This document shows, one piece after another, positions 1-6,515 of a DNA stretch of 6,780 nucleotides (position 1 is the stretch's first letter; each line of letters starts with the position of its first letter). Under the pieces are notes generated by a model. The model made no database searches, was not told the origin of the DNA, and worked only from the letters and a program-made list of their open reading frames with translations. A program made the position numbers and the translations under genes. The stretch comes from CAYVFC01 sp964450715 (GTDB taxonomy: Bacteria; Myxococcota_A; Polyangia; Polyangiales; JAFGIB01): the NCBI GenBank assembly GCA_964450715.1, contig CAYVFC010000240.1, forward strand, positions 1-6,780, in the 5' to 3' direction.

Positions 1-27
1 GCGCCGTCTTCCCCCTTATTGCTCTTT

Positions 28-483
28 TCAGCCGTTGAGAAATCCGGAATTAGCCTTAAAAAGCTTGTGCACGAACAGATTGTCTTCGACCAAAAGAACG
101 CGGAACGGGACACTCCAGCCCGCTCGTTTCTTCTCCGCCAGGCATCGACTTCTGAAGACCAGATCCTTGAACCGCTCGTGATCCCCGTCGGAACAAAAAA
201 ACTCCACGCCCACTCCCCGCGGTTTGTCGGCGGCCGCCGAATCCACGGCATCACGACGCCACCGGACGACACCGGCAGTCCGTACGGGTCGCAACAACCC
301 GGGAAAGGAGAGCGAAAAACGAATGAACTGTCCGATATCGAAAGGGGCAGTGGTGCAGATAAACAGCCCTCCCATGCTCAGGTCGGTGAGGTAGTCGGCG
401 ATGAGGTCGCGCGGGCTTTCGTACTCGACCTTCAGGACGATCTCGTTCCGCTTGCTCGCTCGGCGCTCCCCCGGTACTTCCAT
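28..483 (-). CDS. PilZ domain protein with C-terminal start of a receiver (REC) domain, apparently truncated
   Basis: The 151-residue product starts at ATG 483 behind a good ribosome site. Residues 6-115 look like a PilZ domain, the family that binds cyclic di-GMP. The RxxxR motif is present (R8-ASK-R12), as is D34-x-S36-xx-G39, so ligand binding looks possible. After a short linker, residues 126-135 (PFRVLLVEDN) match the first strand and acidic pair (E133, D134) of a response-regulator receiver. The frame then stops at TGA 30-28, about 17 residues after the acidic pair, long before the phospho-acceptor aspartate. A second in-frame TAA follows. One of the other two minus-strand frames stays open to the window edge, and the switch point lies near an A5 run at 58-62. 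This could be a frameshift (real or an assembly error) in a PilZ-REC protein. It is the last gene of the che operon seen here, which suggests a c-di-GMP-linked output. PilZ identity is firm; the truncation is uncertain. Confidence 0.82.
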   Translation of the reverse strand: MEVPGERRASKRNEIVLKVEYESPRDLIADYLTDLSMGGLFICTTAPFDIGQFIRFSLSFPGLLRPVRTAGVVRWRRDAVDSAAADKPRGVGVEFFCSDGDHERFKDLVFRSRCLAEKKRAGWSVPFRVLLVEDNLFVHKLFKANSGFLNG

Positions 484-495
484 GCGCTCTCCCTC
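484..495 (-). promoter_or_regulatory. Ribosome binding site for the PilZ gene
   Basis: Read on the minus strand, GAGGGAG (495-489) lies 5 nt before the ATG at 483. It sits inside the 44-nt gap after the cheR stop and supports this ATG as the start. Confidence 0.6.
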
Positions 496-527
496 GCGTT
501 CCGTTTGCCGACCTCTTCGTGGAACCC

Positions 528-1805
528 TTACCTCTTGAAATCGTTCCCGGAAGACCCGGACAGCGCCTTTATCCTGGAATCCACCGCTAGCAGAACAAGG
601 TTCTTGCCGGGCAAAAACGGTCCGAGTATACGCTCTCCTTCCGTCACCGCCGTCACCGCCGGGCTACTATAGAAACCTTCTTCTATTATATCACGCGCCT
701 GCGAAAAATATCTAGTGGCCGCCTTCTGATCCTCGTCCTGTATCAGGTCGCCCAGCAGCCACGCCGCGGGCCAGAGGCTCGTATCGAGGAACAGGCTCCG
801 CCGTAGCGCGTTTCTCGCCTCTTCGATCCGGTCGAGCAACAGATGGCATACCGCGCTGCGCAGGTATAGATCGGGGAGCAGGGCGTTCTGCCCGATGGCC
901 TTTTCATACGATTGCAGAGCCTCGTCGGCCCTGCCACCATCGAGCAGACGATCGCCGCGGTTTCTCAGGTGTTCGACGTCCTCACCGCGTCGTCGAGCCG
1001 CCTCTTCCGACGCCCTCGACGGTGCTTGGCCGCCGTCCTCTTCGCGACCTCTGGAAACCGGAGGGTACCGTTCGGGCGGGATCCTCTCGATTTTCGGCAA
1101 AACCGACGCGATCGGTCGCGGTCGCGCCTTTTCCAGCTTGCGGCGCACCAGCACCCCCCGGATTTCCGTCAGCTCCAGCTGCGCGTAGCAAGGTATCCGG
1201 CTCTGCATCCTGGCACCTATCCACTCGGCCGCACCCAGGATCAGGAGCCCACCCGGGGCCAGGACCGAGAGCATCGATGCCATGGCGCGCTCGACGCTCT
1301 CGATGTCAAAGTAATAAAGGACGTTCCTGCACAGGATCGCATCCCACTGGCGGGCGCTGCCGGGTCCGAAACGCTCGGGGGACAGGGCCGGATCCGAGAT
1401 GACGTCGTGACGTCTGAAGGTGACCAGGTCTTTCAACCGGGGCGATGCCACGCCGTGCTCATCTTCTTGGTAGAACCAGCGCTTGCGCCGCGCCGGGTGC
1501 ACCTCCTTCAGTCTACCGTGCAAGTACCGGCCATTCGTGGCCTGGGCGAGCGCGACCCGGTTGATGTCGGTGGCGAGAATCTCGACCGGCGCCTCGACCT
1601 CGCCCAGCACCATCGCCAGCGAATAGGCCTCCTCGCCGCTTGCGCAACCGACGCACCAGATCGAGGTGGAAAGCCCCTTCGACAGACGCGGAAGCAAGAC
1701 GTGGTCGCGGACCATGTCGATGGTTTCCGGCTCGCGGAAGAAGTAGGTGAAGGTGTTCGAATCGGACCCGTCGTCCGGTCGTGGCGTCCCGGTCCGTTCT
1801 CTCAT
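528..1805 (-). CDS. cheR: CheR-type chemoreceptor methyltransferase with C-terminal TPR repeats
   Basis: The 425-residue protein should transfer methyl groups from S-adenosylmethionine to receptor glutamates. It begins almost directly at the catalytic domain: TYFFREPE at 20-27, the SAM-binding loop WCVGCASGEEAYSLAM at 50-65, ATDIN at 78-82, and CRNVLYYF at 159-166 closing the Rossmann-like core. The all-helical CheR N-terminal domain (usually about 70-80 residues) is missing, and there is no room for it because the ATG overlaps the cheB stop (ATGA). An Arg/Pro-rich linker (about 221-275) leads to about three TPR-like repeats (279-305, 312-340, 346-374), as in M. xanthus FrzF and Pseudomonas WspC. 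A 50-residue tail follows. GGGAAG lies 9 nt before the ATG. Functional class is certain; membership of a Frz-like subgroup is inferred. Confidence 0.94.
   Translation of the reverse strand: MRERTGTPRPDDGSDSNTFTYFFREPETIDMVRDHVLLPRLSKGLSTSIWCVGCASGEEAYSLAMVLGEVEAPVEILATDINRVALAQATNGRYLHGRLKEVHPARRKRWFYQEDEHGVASPRLKDLVTFRRHDVISDPALSPERFGPGSARQWDAILCRNVLYYFDIESVERAMASMLSVLAPGGLLILGAAEWIGARMQSRIPCYAQLELTEIRGVLVRRKLEKARPRPIASVLPKIERIPPERYPPVSRGREEDGGQAPSRASEEAARRRGEDVEHLRNRGDRLLDGGRADEALQSYEKAIGQNALLPDLYLRSAVCHLLLDRIEEARNALRRSLFLDTSLWPAAWLLGDLIQDEDQKAATRYFSQARDIIEEGFYSSPAVTAVTEGERILGPFLPGKNLVLLAVDSRIKALSGSSGNDFKR
685..693 (-). promoter_or_regulatory. Possible internal extended -10 promoter inside the 3' end of cheR
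   Basis: On the minus strand, TGATATAAT (693-685) is a perfect extended -10 element (TGnTATAAT) in an AT-rich patch of an otherwise GC-rich gene. No good -35 is seen 17 nt upstream. If active it would start RNA near 678 and give the PilZ gene its own transcript with a leader of about 195 nt. It may only be coding sequence: the patch uses two ATA codons followed by two GAA codons. Confidence 0.25.
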
Positions 1806-2896
1806 GGTTCATAGCTTCCCGACGCGGCCCCGTTTCCCGCGACGGTACCGGCGGCGTTCAGCAGGGCTTGCGCTATTTCTCTCGTCGACAGGATGCGTTG
1901 AACGGCACCGATCTCGATAGCCGCCTTCGGCATACCGAAGACGACGCAGGATGCCTCGTCTTGCGCCAGCGTTATTCCCCCCGCCTGTCGGATGGCCTTG
2001 AGCCCCTCGGCTCCGTCTCTTCCCATGCCGGTCAGCAACACGCCCATCGCGCTCGAGCCGTACGACCTGGCGGCGGATTTGAAGAGGACGTCGATGGACG
2101 GGCGGTGTCGGCAACGCGGCGAATCGCTGCACGCCTCGAACCGGCCTCGCGAGGATACCGAGAGATCACTCCCGCGGATGGCAACGTGGACCGTTCCCGG
2201 CTGCAAAAGCGAGCCGGGCAGCGCCTCGCGGACCGAAAGCCGTACCTTCGAGTCCAGCCATTTGATGAAATCCGCAGCGAAGACGTCCGCGAGGTGCTGA
2301 AGGACGACGACGGCTACCGGGAAATCGTCGGGTAGCTCACCCAGAATGGAAACGATGGCGCTGGGTCCGCCGGTAGAGGAGCCCACGACGATCAACGAAA
2401 CTGCCTGCGCGAAGGACGTAACCGACTCGCGTCGGACGTGCTCCTTGATGCGCCGATTCGTCAGAGCCGCCACGTGCGGTATCACGGGAACCGAGGCGAG
2501 TCGCTCGGCGAGCACCAGCAGGTCCTCTTGCTCGGCCGTCGTGCCGGGCCACGCCGTGGGTTTCTGGATCAGGTCGAGGGCGCCGCGGGACAACGCTTCG
2601 AAAGTGGCGTCCGCGCCTCCGTAGCGCGGTACACTGGTAACGACGAGAATGCGCGTGGGCTCCAGAGCCATGATCTGCTCGATGGCGTACAGGCCGTTGC
2701 CCTCGGGCATGTCGAGATCCATGGTGATGAGCCTCGGTTTGAGGCTGCGGGCCAGGGCGAAGGCTTCCCTGCCGGATCCCGCTTCGCCGACCACGAGAAA
2801 ACGCGGGCTTTTCTGGAATACCGCTCGTAGGCTGCGTCGTACGATCGAAGAATCATCGACCAGAAGGACGGAAATGCTGTCGTTCGAATTTGACAC
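1802..2896 (-). CDS. cheB: CheB receptor methylesterase / glutamine deamidase response regulator
   Basis: The 364-residue protein removes methyl groups from receptor glutamates and is switched on by phosphotransfer from CheA. The N-terminal receiver (about 8-125) has the acidic pair D14-D15, phospho-acceptor D60 in MDLDMP, T87-S88, and K112 before a proline. A linker (about 114-166) leads to the methylesterase domain with a complete Ser-His-Asp triad: S174 in GSSTGGP, H201 in QHL, D294 in GMGRDG. HRPSIDVLF near 264-272 is also typical. The length is usual for CheB. The reading frame runs upstream into cheA, but homology starts at the GTG at 2896, only 2 nt after the cheA TAG, so that start is preferred. 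No strong Shine-Dalgarno is seen, which fits translational coupling to cheA. The TGA overlaps the cheR ATG. Confidence 0.95.
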   Translation of the reverse strand: MSNSNDSISVLLVDDSSIVRRSLRAVFQKSPRFLVVGEAGSGREAFALARSLKPRLITMDLDMPEGNGLYAIEQIMALEPTRILVVTSVPRYGGADATFEALSRGALDLIQKPTAWPGTTAEQEDLLVLAERLASVPVIPHVAALTNRRIKEHVRRESVTSFAQAVSLIVVGSSTGGPSAIVSILGELPDDFPVAVVVLQHLADVFAADFIKWLDSKVRLSVREALPGSLLQPGTVHVAIRGSDLSVSSRGRFEACSDSPRCRHRPSIDVLFKSAARSYGSSAMGVLLTGMGRDGAEGLKAIRQAGGITLAQDEASCVVFGMPKAAIEIGAVQRILSTREIAQALLNAAGTVAGNGAASGSYEP

Positions 2897-2898
2897 GA

Positions 2899-5151
2899 CT
2901 ATCGACCGAGCCGCCGGCGTATGGTGTTCCCGAGCACCTTTTCCGAGAACTCGGTCTTCACCAGATACTCGTCCGCGCCGGCTTCGAGTGCCTCTCGCTT
3001 GTCCTCGTCCGAGCCGTGGGTCGACAGCACCACGATGGGGAGGTTGCTCCATTCCGGTCGTGCGCGCAGGTGACGAATGAGCTCGATACCGCCCATGCCC
3101 GGCATGTCGAGATCGGTTACGAGAAGGTGAACCGGCTCGTTCTCCAGCACGCCCAGCGCTTGCCCTCCATCCGCGGCCTCCAGGACCTGGTGGCCGAGCG
3201 TACGCAGGACGCGCGCGATCATGGCGCGGGTGATCGCTTGATCCTCTACCAGCATGATCCGCGTCAGCAGGGGATGCTCCGCCTCCGTTTCCCCGGTCAC
3301 AACGGCAAGCCGCGGCGCCTTCTCGCGTGCCCGTTGCAGCAGTTCCGGCGGATTGAAAACGAGCACCAGCTTCCCGTCGTACAGGTTACATCCCCCCGCG
3401 AAGATCCTCGTGGCGTCGAGAACCCGGTGGGTCTTGACCACCACCTCCGTTTCGCGAGTCCACTCCGACACCAGGAACGCCCCCCTCGCGTTTTCGTGCC
3501 GTACGATCAGGGCCCGCGCGATGTCGGTTTCCGGGGCGTCCGTTTCGACGAACCCGGCCAGGTCTACCAGCGGCACCACGTGGCCGCCGTGACGAATGGC
3601 CGATCGGCCATTGACCTTCTCCACGTCCGAATCCGCAATGGCGACCACCGCTTCGACGGCCCTGCTGGGAAAAGCGTACAGAGCCTCGTGACAACGTACG
3701 ACGAGCACGCGCATCAAGCTGATGCTACCGGGTACCCGCAGCTCGAAGCTCGTGCCCCGGCCGGTAAGGCTGTGCGCGACCACCGAGCCGCCCAGCAACT
3801 CCACGTTGCGCTTGACCACGTCGAGCCCCAACCCTCGCCCGGACGTTTCCGTGGCCACGGCCCGGGTCGAGAAACCGGGGCTGAACAGGTAGCCGAGACA
3901 GGCCTCGTCGTCCAGAGAGCCGCTGGCGTCCCGGGAGATCAGGCCCAGCTCGACGGCGCGCCCCCGTACGCACCCCGTGTCGATTCCCCGTCCGTCATCC
4001 GTCACCGTGACCAGTACCGATGCGCCTTGACGCTTTGCCGATAACTTTACCAGAGCCTTTTCAGGCTTGCCCGCGCGGCGCCGCTCGTCGACGGGTTCGA
4101 TCCCGTGATCCACGCAGTTACGGATGAGGTGCAAGAGCGGTTCGACGAGTTTCTCCACCACGTTCTTGTCGATGCGAATTCCCTCGTCTTCGATCTCGAC
4201 CGCTATCTGCTTGCCGTGCTCCCGCGCGAGATCGCGCACGGCACGAACGTACCTGTCGAGCACGCCGCGAACGGGAACCAGGCGTAGCTCGCGCGAGCGT
4301 TGTTCCAGATCCCGGGCGATCACGCTCCCCTCGTAGACCTGTTGCTCGACGTCTTTCGCGACGCTGCCGATCCGCTCGAGTACGCCGCGGAGACCGGCCG
4401 TTGCGGAAAGATCCCCGCCGGTGGCGAGCACCGCGACACTTCTCCCGATGGCGGCCAGCGCCGGACGCCGGGCCTGCTCCGATTCGATCTCGGTCAGGGA
4501 CCCCAGGGCTACCTCGACGAGGTCCTGCAAGGCGCGAACGGAGTGCTGGTACTTGCCATGGGCGACCACGATCTCGCTCGCCGATTCGGCGAGCTCCCCT
4601 ACCCGATCCAGGTCCATGCGAACCGAGCGTTCCGGGATCACCCGGGACGCTTCCGGACCCTGCTCGGCGTGCTCCCACCCGCTTTCCCGCGACTGCTCTT
4701 TGCTCGTCGGCGCCGTCCGCCCTCGCTCCTTCCCGTCCCGCTCCATGACCCGATCGAAACGCTCCATGACCCGATCGAAACGCTCCATGAGCGCGGAGAG
4801 ATCGATCGTGCCTTGCGCGGTGCCGGCCTTCTTCCGGACTATAGCCGATATGGTGTCAGTGGCAGCGAGGATGAGATCGCCAACCGCATCCGGCACGTCC
4901 AGAAAGCGTTCTACCGCGAAGATGACCAGCTCCTCGGTCCGGTGAGCCACCAAGCTCACGTCGGCGTACCCCATGATCTTCGCCTCGCCCTTGAGACTGT
5001 GAAGCTCGCGTAGTAATTCCTCGGCCTTGGGCTTGTGGTGGGGATCCCGTTCCAGGGAAATCCAATCGAGGTTTATCCTTTCGACGCGTTCCAGCGTGCA
5101 CTGTCGAAACTCGCCGAGAAGCTTTTGGCGCGCGCTATCTGCAGGATCCAC
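2899..5151 (-). CDS. cheA: Hybrid chemotaxis histidine kinase CheA with C-terminal receiver (FrzE-like)
   Basis: Numbered from GTG 5151 (750 residues). An HPt domain holds the phospho-accepting H51 in LHSLKGEA. No CheY-binding P2 domain follows; instead there is a charged linker (about 120-170) with a MERFDRV repeat. The dimerisation helices begin near VRMDLDRVGEL (177-187). The ATPase domain has its N box (HLIRNCVDHG, 341-350), DDGRG (385-389), LFSPGFST (422-429), GRGLGLD (438-444) and GRGTSF (465-470). A CheW-like P5 domain spans about 476-612. A receiver (631-750) ends the protein, with E636-D637, phospho-acceptor D680 and K732. GGAG lies 8 nt before this GTG; an in-frame TTG at 5190 has poorer ribosome-site spacing and would add 13 residues. 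The kinase would phosphorylate CheB, its own receiver and perhaps outside regulators. The layout matches M. xanthus FrzE. Confidence 0.94.
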   Translation of the reverse strand: MDPADSARQKLLGEFRQCTLERVERINLDWISLERDPHHKPKAEELLRELHSLKGEAKIMGYADVSLVAHRTEELVIFAVERFLDVPDAVGDLILAATDTISAIVRKKAGTAQGTIDLSALMERFDRVMERFDRVMERDGKERGRTAPTSKEQSRESGWEHAEQGPEASRVIPERSVRMDLDRVGELAESASEIVVAHGKYQHSVRALQDLVEVALGSLTEIESEQARRPALAAIGRSVAVLATGGDLSATAGLRGVLERIGSVAKDVEQQVYEGSVIARDLEQRSRELRLVPVRGVLDRYVRAVRDLAREHGKQIAVEIEDEGIRIDKNVVEKLVEPLLHLIRNCVDHGIEPVDERRRAGKPEKALVKLSAKRQGASVLVTVTDDGRGIDTGCVRGRAVELGLISRDASGSLDDEACLGYLFSPGFSTRAVATETSGRGLGLDVVKRNVELLGGSVVAHSLTGRGTSFELRVPGSISLMRVLVVRCHEALYAFPSRAVEAVVAIADSDVEKVNGRSAIRHGGHVVPLVDLAGFVETDAPETDIARALIVRHENARGAFLVSEWTRETEVVVKTHRVLDATRIFAGGCNLYDGKLVLVFNPPELLQRAREKAPRLAVVTGETEAEHPLLTRIMLVEDQAITRAMIARVLRTLGHQVLEAADGGQALGVLENEPVHLLVTDLDMPGMGGIELIRHLRARPEWSNLPIVVLSTHGSDEDKREALEAGADEYLVKTEFSEKVLGNTIRRRLGR
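4739..4790 (-). repeat. 21-bp tandem repeat (2.5 copies) inside cheA
   Basis: Two identical 21-bp units (4739-4759 and 4760-4780) are followed by 10 bases of a third (4781-4790). The unit is a whole number of codons and encodes the heptad MERFDRV twice, then the start of a third copy on the N-terminal side. It lies in the linker between the HPt and dimerisation domains, so changes in copy number would stay in frame and lengthen or shorten a likely helical linker. Confidence 0.9.
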
Positions 5152-5284
5152 CGCCGCGACTCCAGAAGAACACCATGGGAGGCACTGCAACCGATCGGGG
5201 GGACGGCTCCACGAACTCCCGCCTTTCGGGTTTCGACCTCGGTATCGAGGCGTGTTTCGAAAGACGGGTCATCAGCTTTCTCAT
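5135..5284 (-). CDS. Possible 49-residue small ORF between the cheW-like gene and cheA
   Basis: An ATG at 5284, 13 nt after the cheW-like stop, opens a frame of 49 residues (starting MRKLMTRLSKHAS) that ends at TAG 5137-5135, overlapping the preferred cheA start by 17 nt. The product is basic, with a possible N-terminal amphipathic helix and a Pro/Phe/Trp-containing C-terminal half. Third codon positions look GC-rich, roughly two thirds by my count. It would fill the only sizeable gap (146 nt) in an operon whose other joints overlap or nearly touch. The ribosome site is weak (GGAACGA before the ATG). I recognise no family. It could instead be a frame-shifted tail of the cheW-like gene, or non-coding leader for cheA. 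Confidence 0.25.
   Translation of the reverse strand: MRKLMTRLSKHASIPRSKPERREFVEPSPRSVAVPPMVFFWSRGGGSCR
5160..5163 (-). promoter_or_regulatory. cheA: Ribosome binding site deciding the cheA start
   Basis: GGAG on the minus strand (5163-5160) lies 8 nt before the GTG at 5151. The alternative TTG at 5190 has its nearest GGAG about 16 nt away, so the shorter cheA is favoured. Confidence 0.5.
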
Positions 5285-5297
5285 AATTCGTTCCAGC

Positions 5298-5762
5298 TCA
5301 TACCGCGGATATGCGCGCGGCGTCTTGACGGAGAAACTGGACCAGCTCGGGAAGATCGATCCAGATGGCGAGCGGCCTTCGCTTCGTGCTCGATGGCGGG
5401 TACGCGGCCGCTTCCATGACCACGACGCCTCGTACCCAGGCGCTACATCCCGCTCGCGCCACTACCCACGGCAGGCGGAAAAAGGCGCTGTCTTCCATCT
5501 GGACGAGCCGAAGTTCCGCCGCGGTGCGAAAAGCAACGCCTTGCGGCTCGGATTCGACCTGCAGGCAGTAGGGGCGGATATCTGCAATCGTCATTTCCTG
5601 CACGCCGACGTACCGATCGAGGTCGAACATGGCCAGGGAGCGGTCGACCGCGCCTTGTCCGACCCGGCCGAATGAGGCAATGCCCTCGGTAAGCGTGACG
5701 AATACGGCCTCGGAAAACTCCAGCAAAAGGACAGGAACCGGACGATTCGTACCGCGGGTCAA
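5298..5762 (-). CDS. Diverged CheW-like protein (candidate second adaptor, FrzB-like position)
   Basis: The 154-residue product starts at TTG 5762, overlapping the cheW stop as TTGA. GGAGGT 5 nt upstream makes this unusual start convincing. It is not a standard CheW. The C-terminal half reads like a worn CheW core: a strand (YCLQVES), a FRLPWVV segment where adaptors have their proline turn, VRGVVVME where CheW has GvinlRG, then LAIWIDLPELVQFL in place of the usual PViDL strand and helix. The canonical arginine of the RGR motif is not in its normal setting. The N-terminal half (about 1-55) is unassigned, though MFDLDRYVG could be a related strand. Its place between cheW and a CheA-REC gene matches frzB in M. 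xanthus, a diverged CheW paralogue. I see no signal peptide or membrane segment. That it is a gene is well supported; the CheW relation is tentative. Confidence 0.7.
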   Translation of the reverse strand: MTRGTNRPVPVLLLEFSEAVFVTLTEGIASFGRVGQGAVDRSLAMFDLDRYVGVQEMTIADIRPYCLQVESEPQGVAFRTAAELRLVQMEDSAFFRLPWVVARAGCSAWVRGVVVMEAAAYPPSSTKRRPLAIWIDLPELVQFLRQDAARISAV

Positions 5763-6337
5763 CTCGCACCTCCGGTCATGGGCACGGAAGACCCATCTTG
5801 TCCCGTCAGCACTTGGAGCAAGGCCGAAACGCGCAGTACCGTGACGATACCCTCCGGATGGTCGATCTGTCCCCCCACCAGCTCGACCCCCCGGGCCTGT
5901 TGCGAAAATGAGGCGTCGGAGTCGACGATCCGAACGGCATCCGCACGCGCCTCGTACCGCCCCAGGATGACGTCGGCAACCACCGCGAACCCGCGATTTT
6001 CCGATTCGAGCACGATCAGGCGACGATCGAGCAACTCGTCGGAAGATTTATCCTCTCGAATCGGCGGAAGAGCCAGCACCCTCGCCAGATCGGCAACCGC
6101 GACGATACGACCTCGCAGGTGTACGACTCCCTGGAAATGATCAGCGGCCGTCGGTACGCGTACGGGCTGCTCGAACGCCGCCACGAACGCGACGCTCCGT
6201 TCCTCGAACGCGTACAGGCTCTCGCCCAAGCGTATCACGAAGTAACAAGCCTTTTCGACCTCGGCCTCGTCGGTATCTGACCGGGCTGCATCGGGGTCTC
6301 GTCCCAGCGGGGGCGCGTCTGGCTTGGCTTGGGTCAC
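5759..6337 (-). CDS. cheW: CheW-type chemotaxis adaptor protein
   Basis: The 192-residue cytoplasmic adaptor should couple a chemoreceptor to the CheA P5 domain. After an acidic, probably disordered extension of about 30 residues, the CheW fold begins at YFVIRLGESLYAF (32-44). The signature GVVHLRGRIVAVADL spans 70-84, with the conserved arginine at R75. The second half (RRLIVLES, GFAVVADVILG, GIVTVLRVSALLQVL) completes the two-barrel domain. The start is GTG 6337. No ATG lies in frame upstream before the stop at 6412-6410, and no strong Shine-Dalgarno is seen. It is the first operon gene in the window, with a promoter-like sequence about 90 nt upstream. Its stop overlaps the next start (TTGA). 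The identity is clear. Which receptor it serves cannot be told, since none is in the window. Confidence 0.93.
   Translation of the reverse strand: MTQAKPDAPPLGRDPDAARSDTDEAEVEKACYFVIRLGESLYAFEERSVAFVAAFEQPVRVPTAADHFQGVVHLRGRIVAVADLARVLALPPIREDKSSDELLDRRLIVLESENRGFAVVADVILGRYEARADAVRIVDSDASFSQQARGVELVGGQIDHPEGIVTVLRVSALLQVLTGQDGSSVPMTGGAS
5768..5773 (-). promoter_or_regulatory. Strong ribosome binding site for the TTG-started cheW-like gene
   Basis: GGAGGT on the minus strand (5773-5768) lies 5 nt before the TTG at 5762, inside the last codons of cheW. It is the best Shine-Dalgarno in the operon and decides the start of the downstream gene. Confidence 0.7.
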
Positions 6338-6424
6338 GGCTCGGCCGATAGCGAGGGCATACCTTACGAGCTTGGGCTCGATTACCGGTATTCGGGCCAG
6401 AAACGAATGCTAGGCAACCGTTTA

Positions 6425-6453
6425 ATCATACAAAGATTCCACGGCGCCGTCGA
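6425..6453 (-). promoter_or_regulatory. Candidate sigma70-type promoter of the che operon
   Basis: On the minus strand TCGACG (6453-6448, 4 of 6 to TTGACA) and TATGAT (6430-6425, 5 of 6 to TATAAT) are separated by exactly 17 nt. Transcription would start near 6418, giving cheW a leader of about 80 nt. It is the best-spaced pair I found in the upstream region. Its -35 lies across one arm of an inverted repeat. Confidence 0.4.
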
Positions 6454-6490
6454 GCCCGGTTCGATCAGACATCACCGGCGACGGGCTCGA
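6450..6490. repeat. 9-bp inverted repeat overlapping the candidate -35 box
   Basis: TCGAGCCCG (6450-6458) and CGGGCTCGA (6482-6490) are perfect inverted copies separated by 23 nt. The arm nearer the operon overlaps the -35 hexamer (6448-6453). A further copy of the core, GGGCTCGAT at 6374-6382, lies in the leader. The arrangement could be an operator, but no regulator is identified. Confidence 0.5.
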
Positions 6491-6515
6491 TCCTGCCGGA
6501 AAGTGGGTCCGTACC

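Noticed and set aside
642..659. 9-bp tandem repeat cgtcaccgc in cheR
   Set aside because: Two short copies encoding Ala-Val-Thr repeats are within what chance and GC bias give. No functional meaning is visible.
19..672. Plus-strand open frame of 217 codons across the PilZ gene and the cheR end
   Set aside because: It is antisense to the PilZ motifs and has no domain of its own.
912..1814. Plus-strand open frame of 300 codons across cheR
   Set aside because: It is antisense to the conserved CheR SAM-binding motifs; its composition (Arg/Gly/Pro/His-rich) and lack of domains mark it as a shadow.
2899..3052. Longer cheB with an N-terminal extension to 3052
   Set aside because: The extra 52 residues overlap the CheA receiver in another frame and are low-complexity. 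CheB homology begins right after the GTG at 2896.
2890..4044. Plus-strand open frame of 384 codons across cheA
   Set aside because: It lies antisense to clear CheA ATPase, P5 and receiver motifs and has no recognisable domain. Long antisense frames are common in GC-rich DNA.
4300..5013. Plus-strand open frame of 237 codons across the CheA N-terminal part
   Set aside because: It is antisense to the HPt and dimerisation regions, with no recognisable domain.
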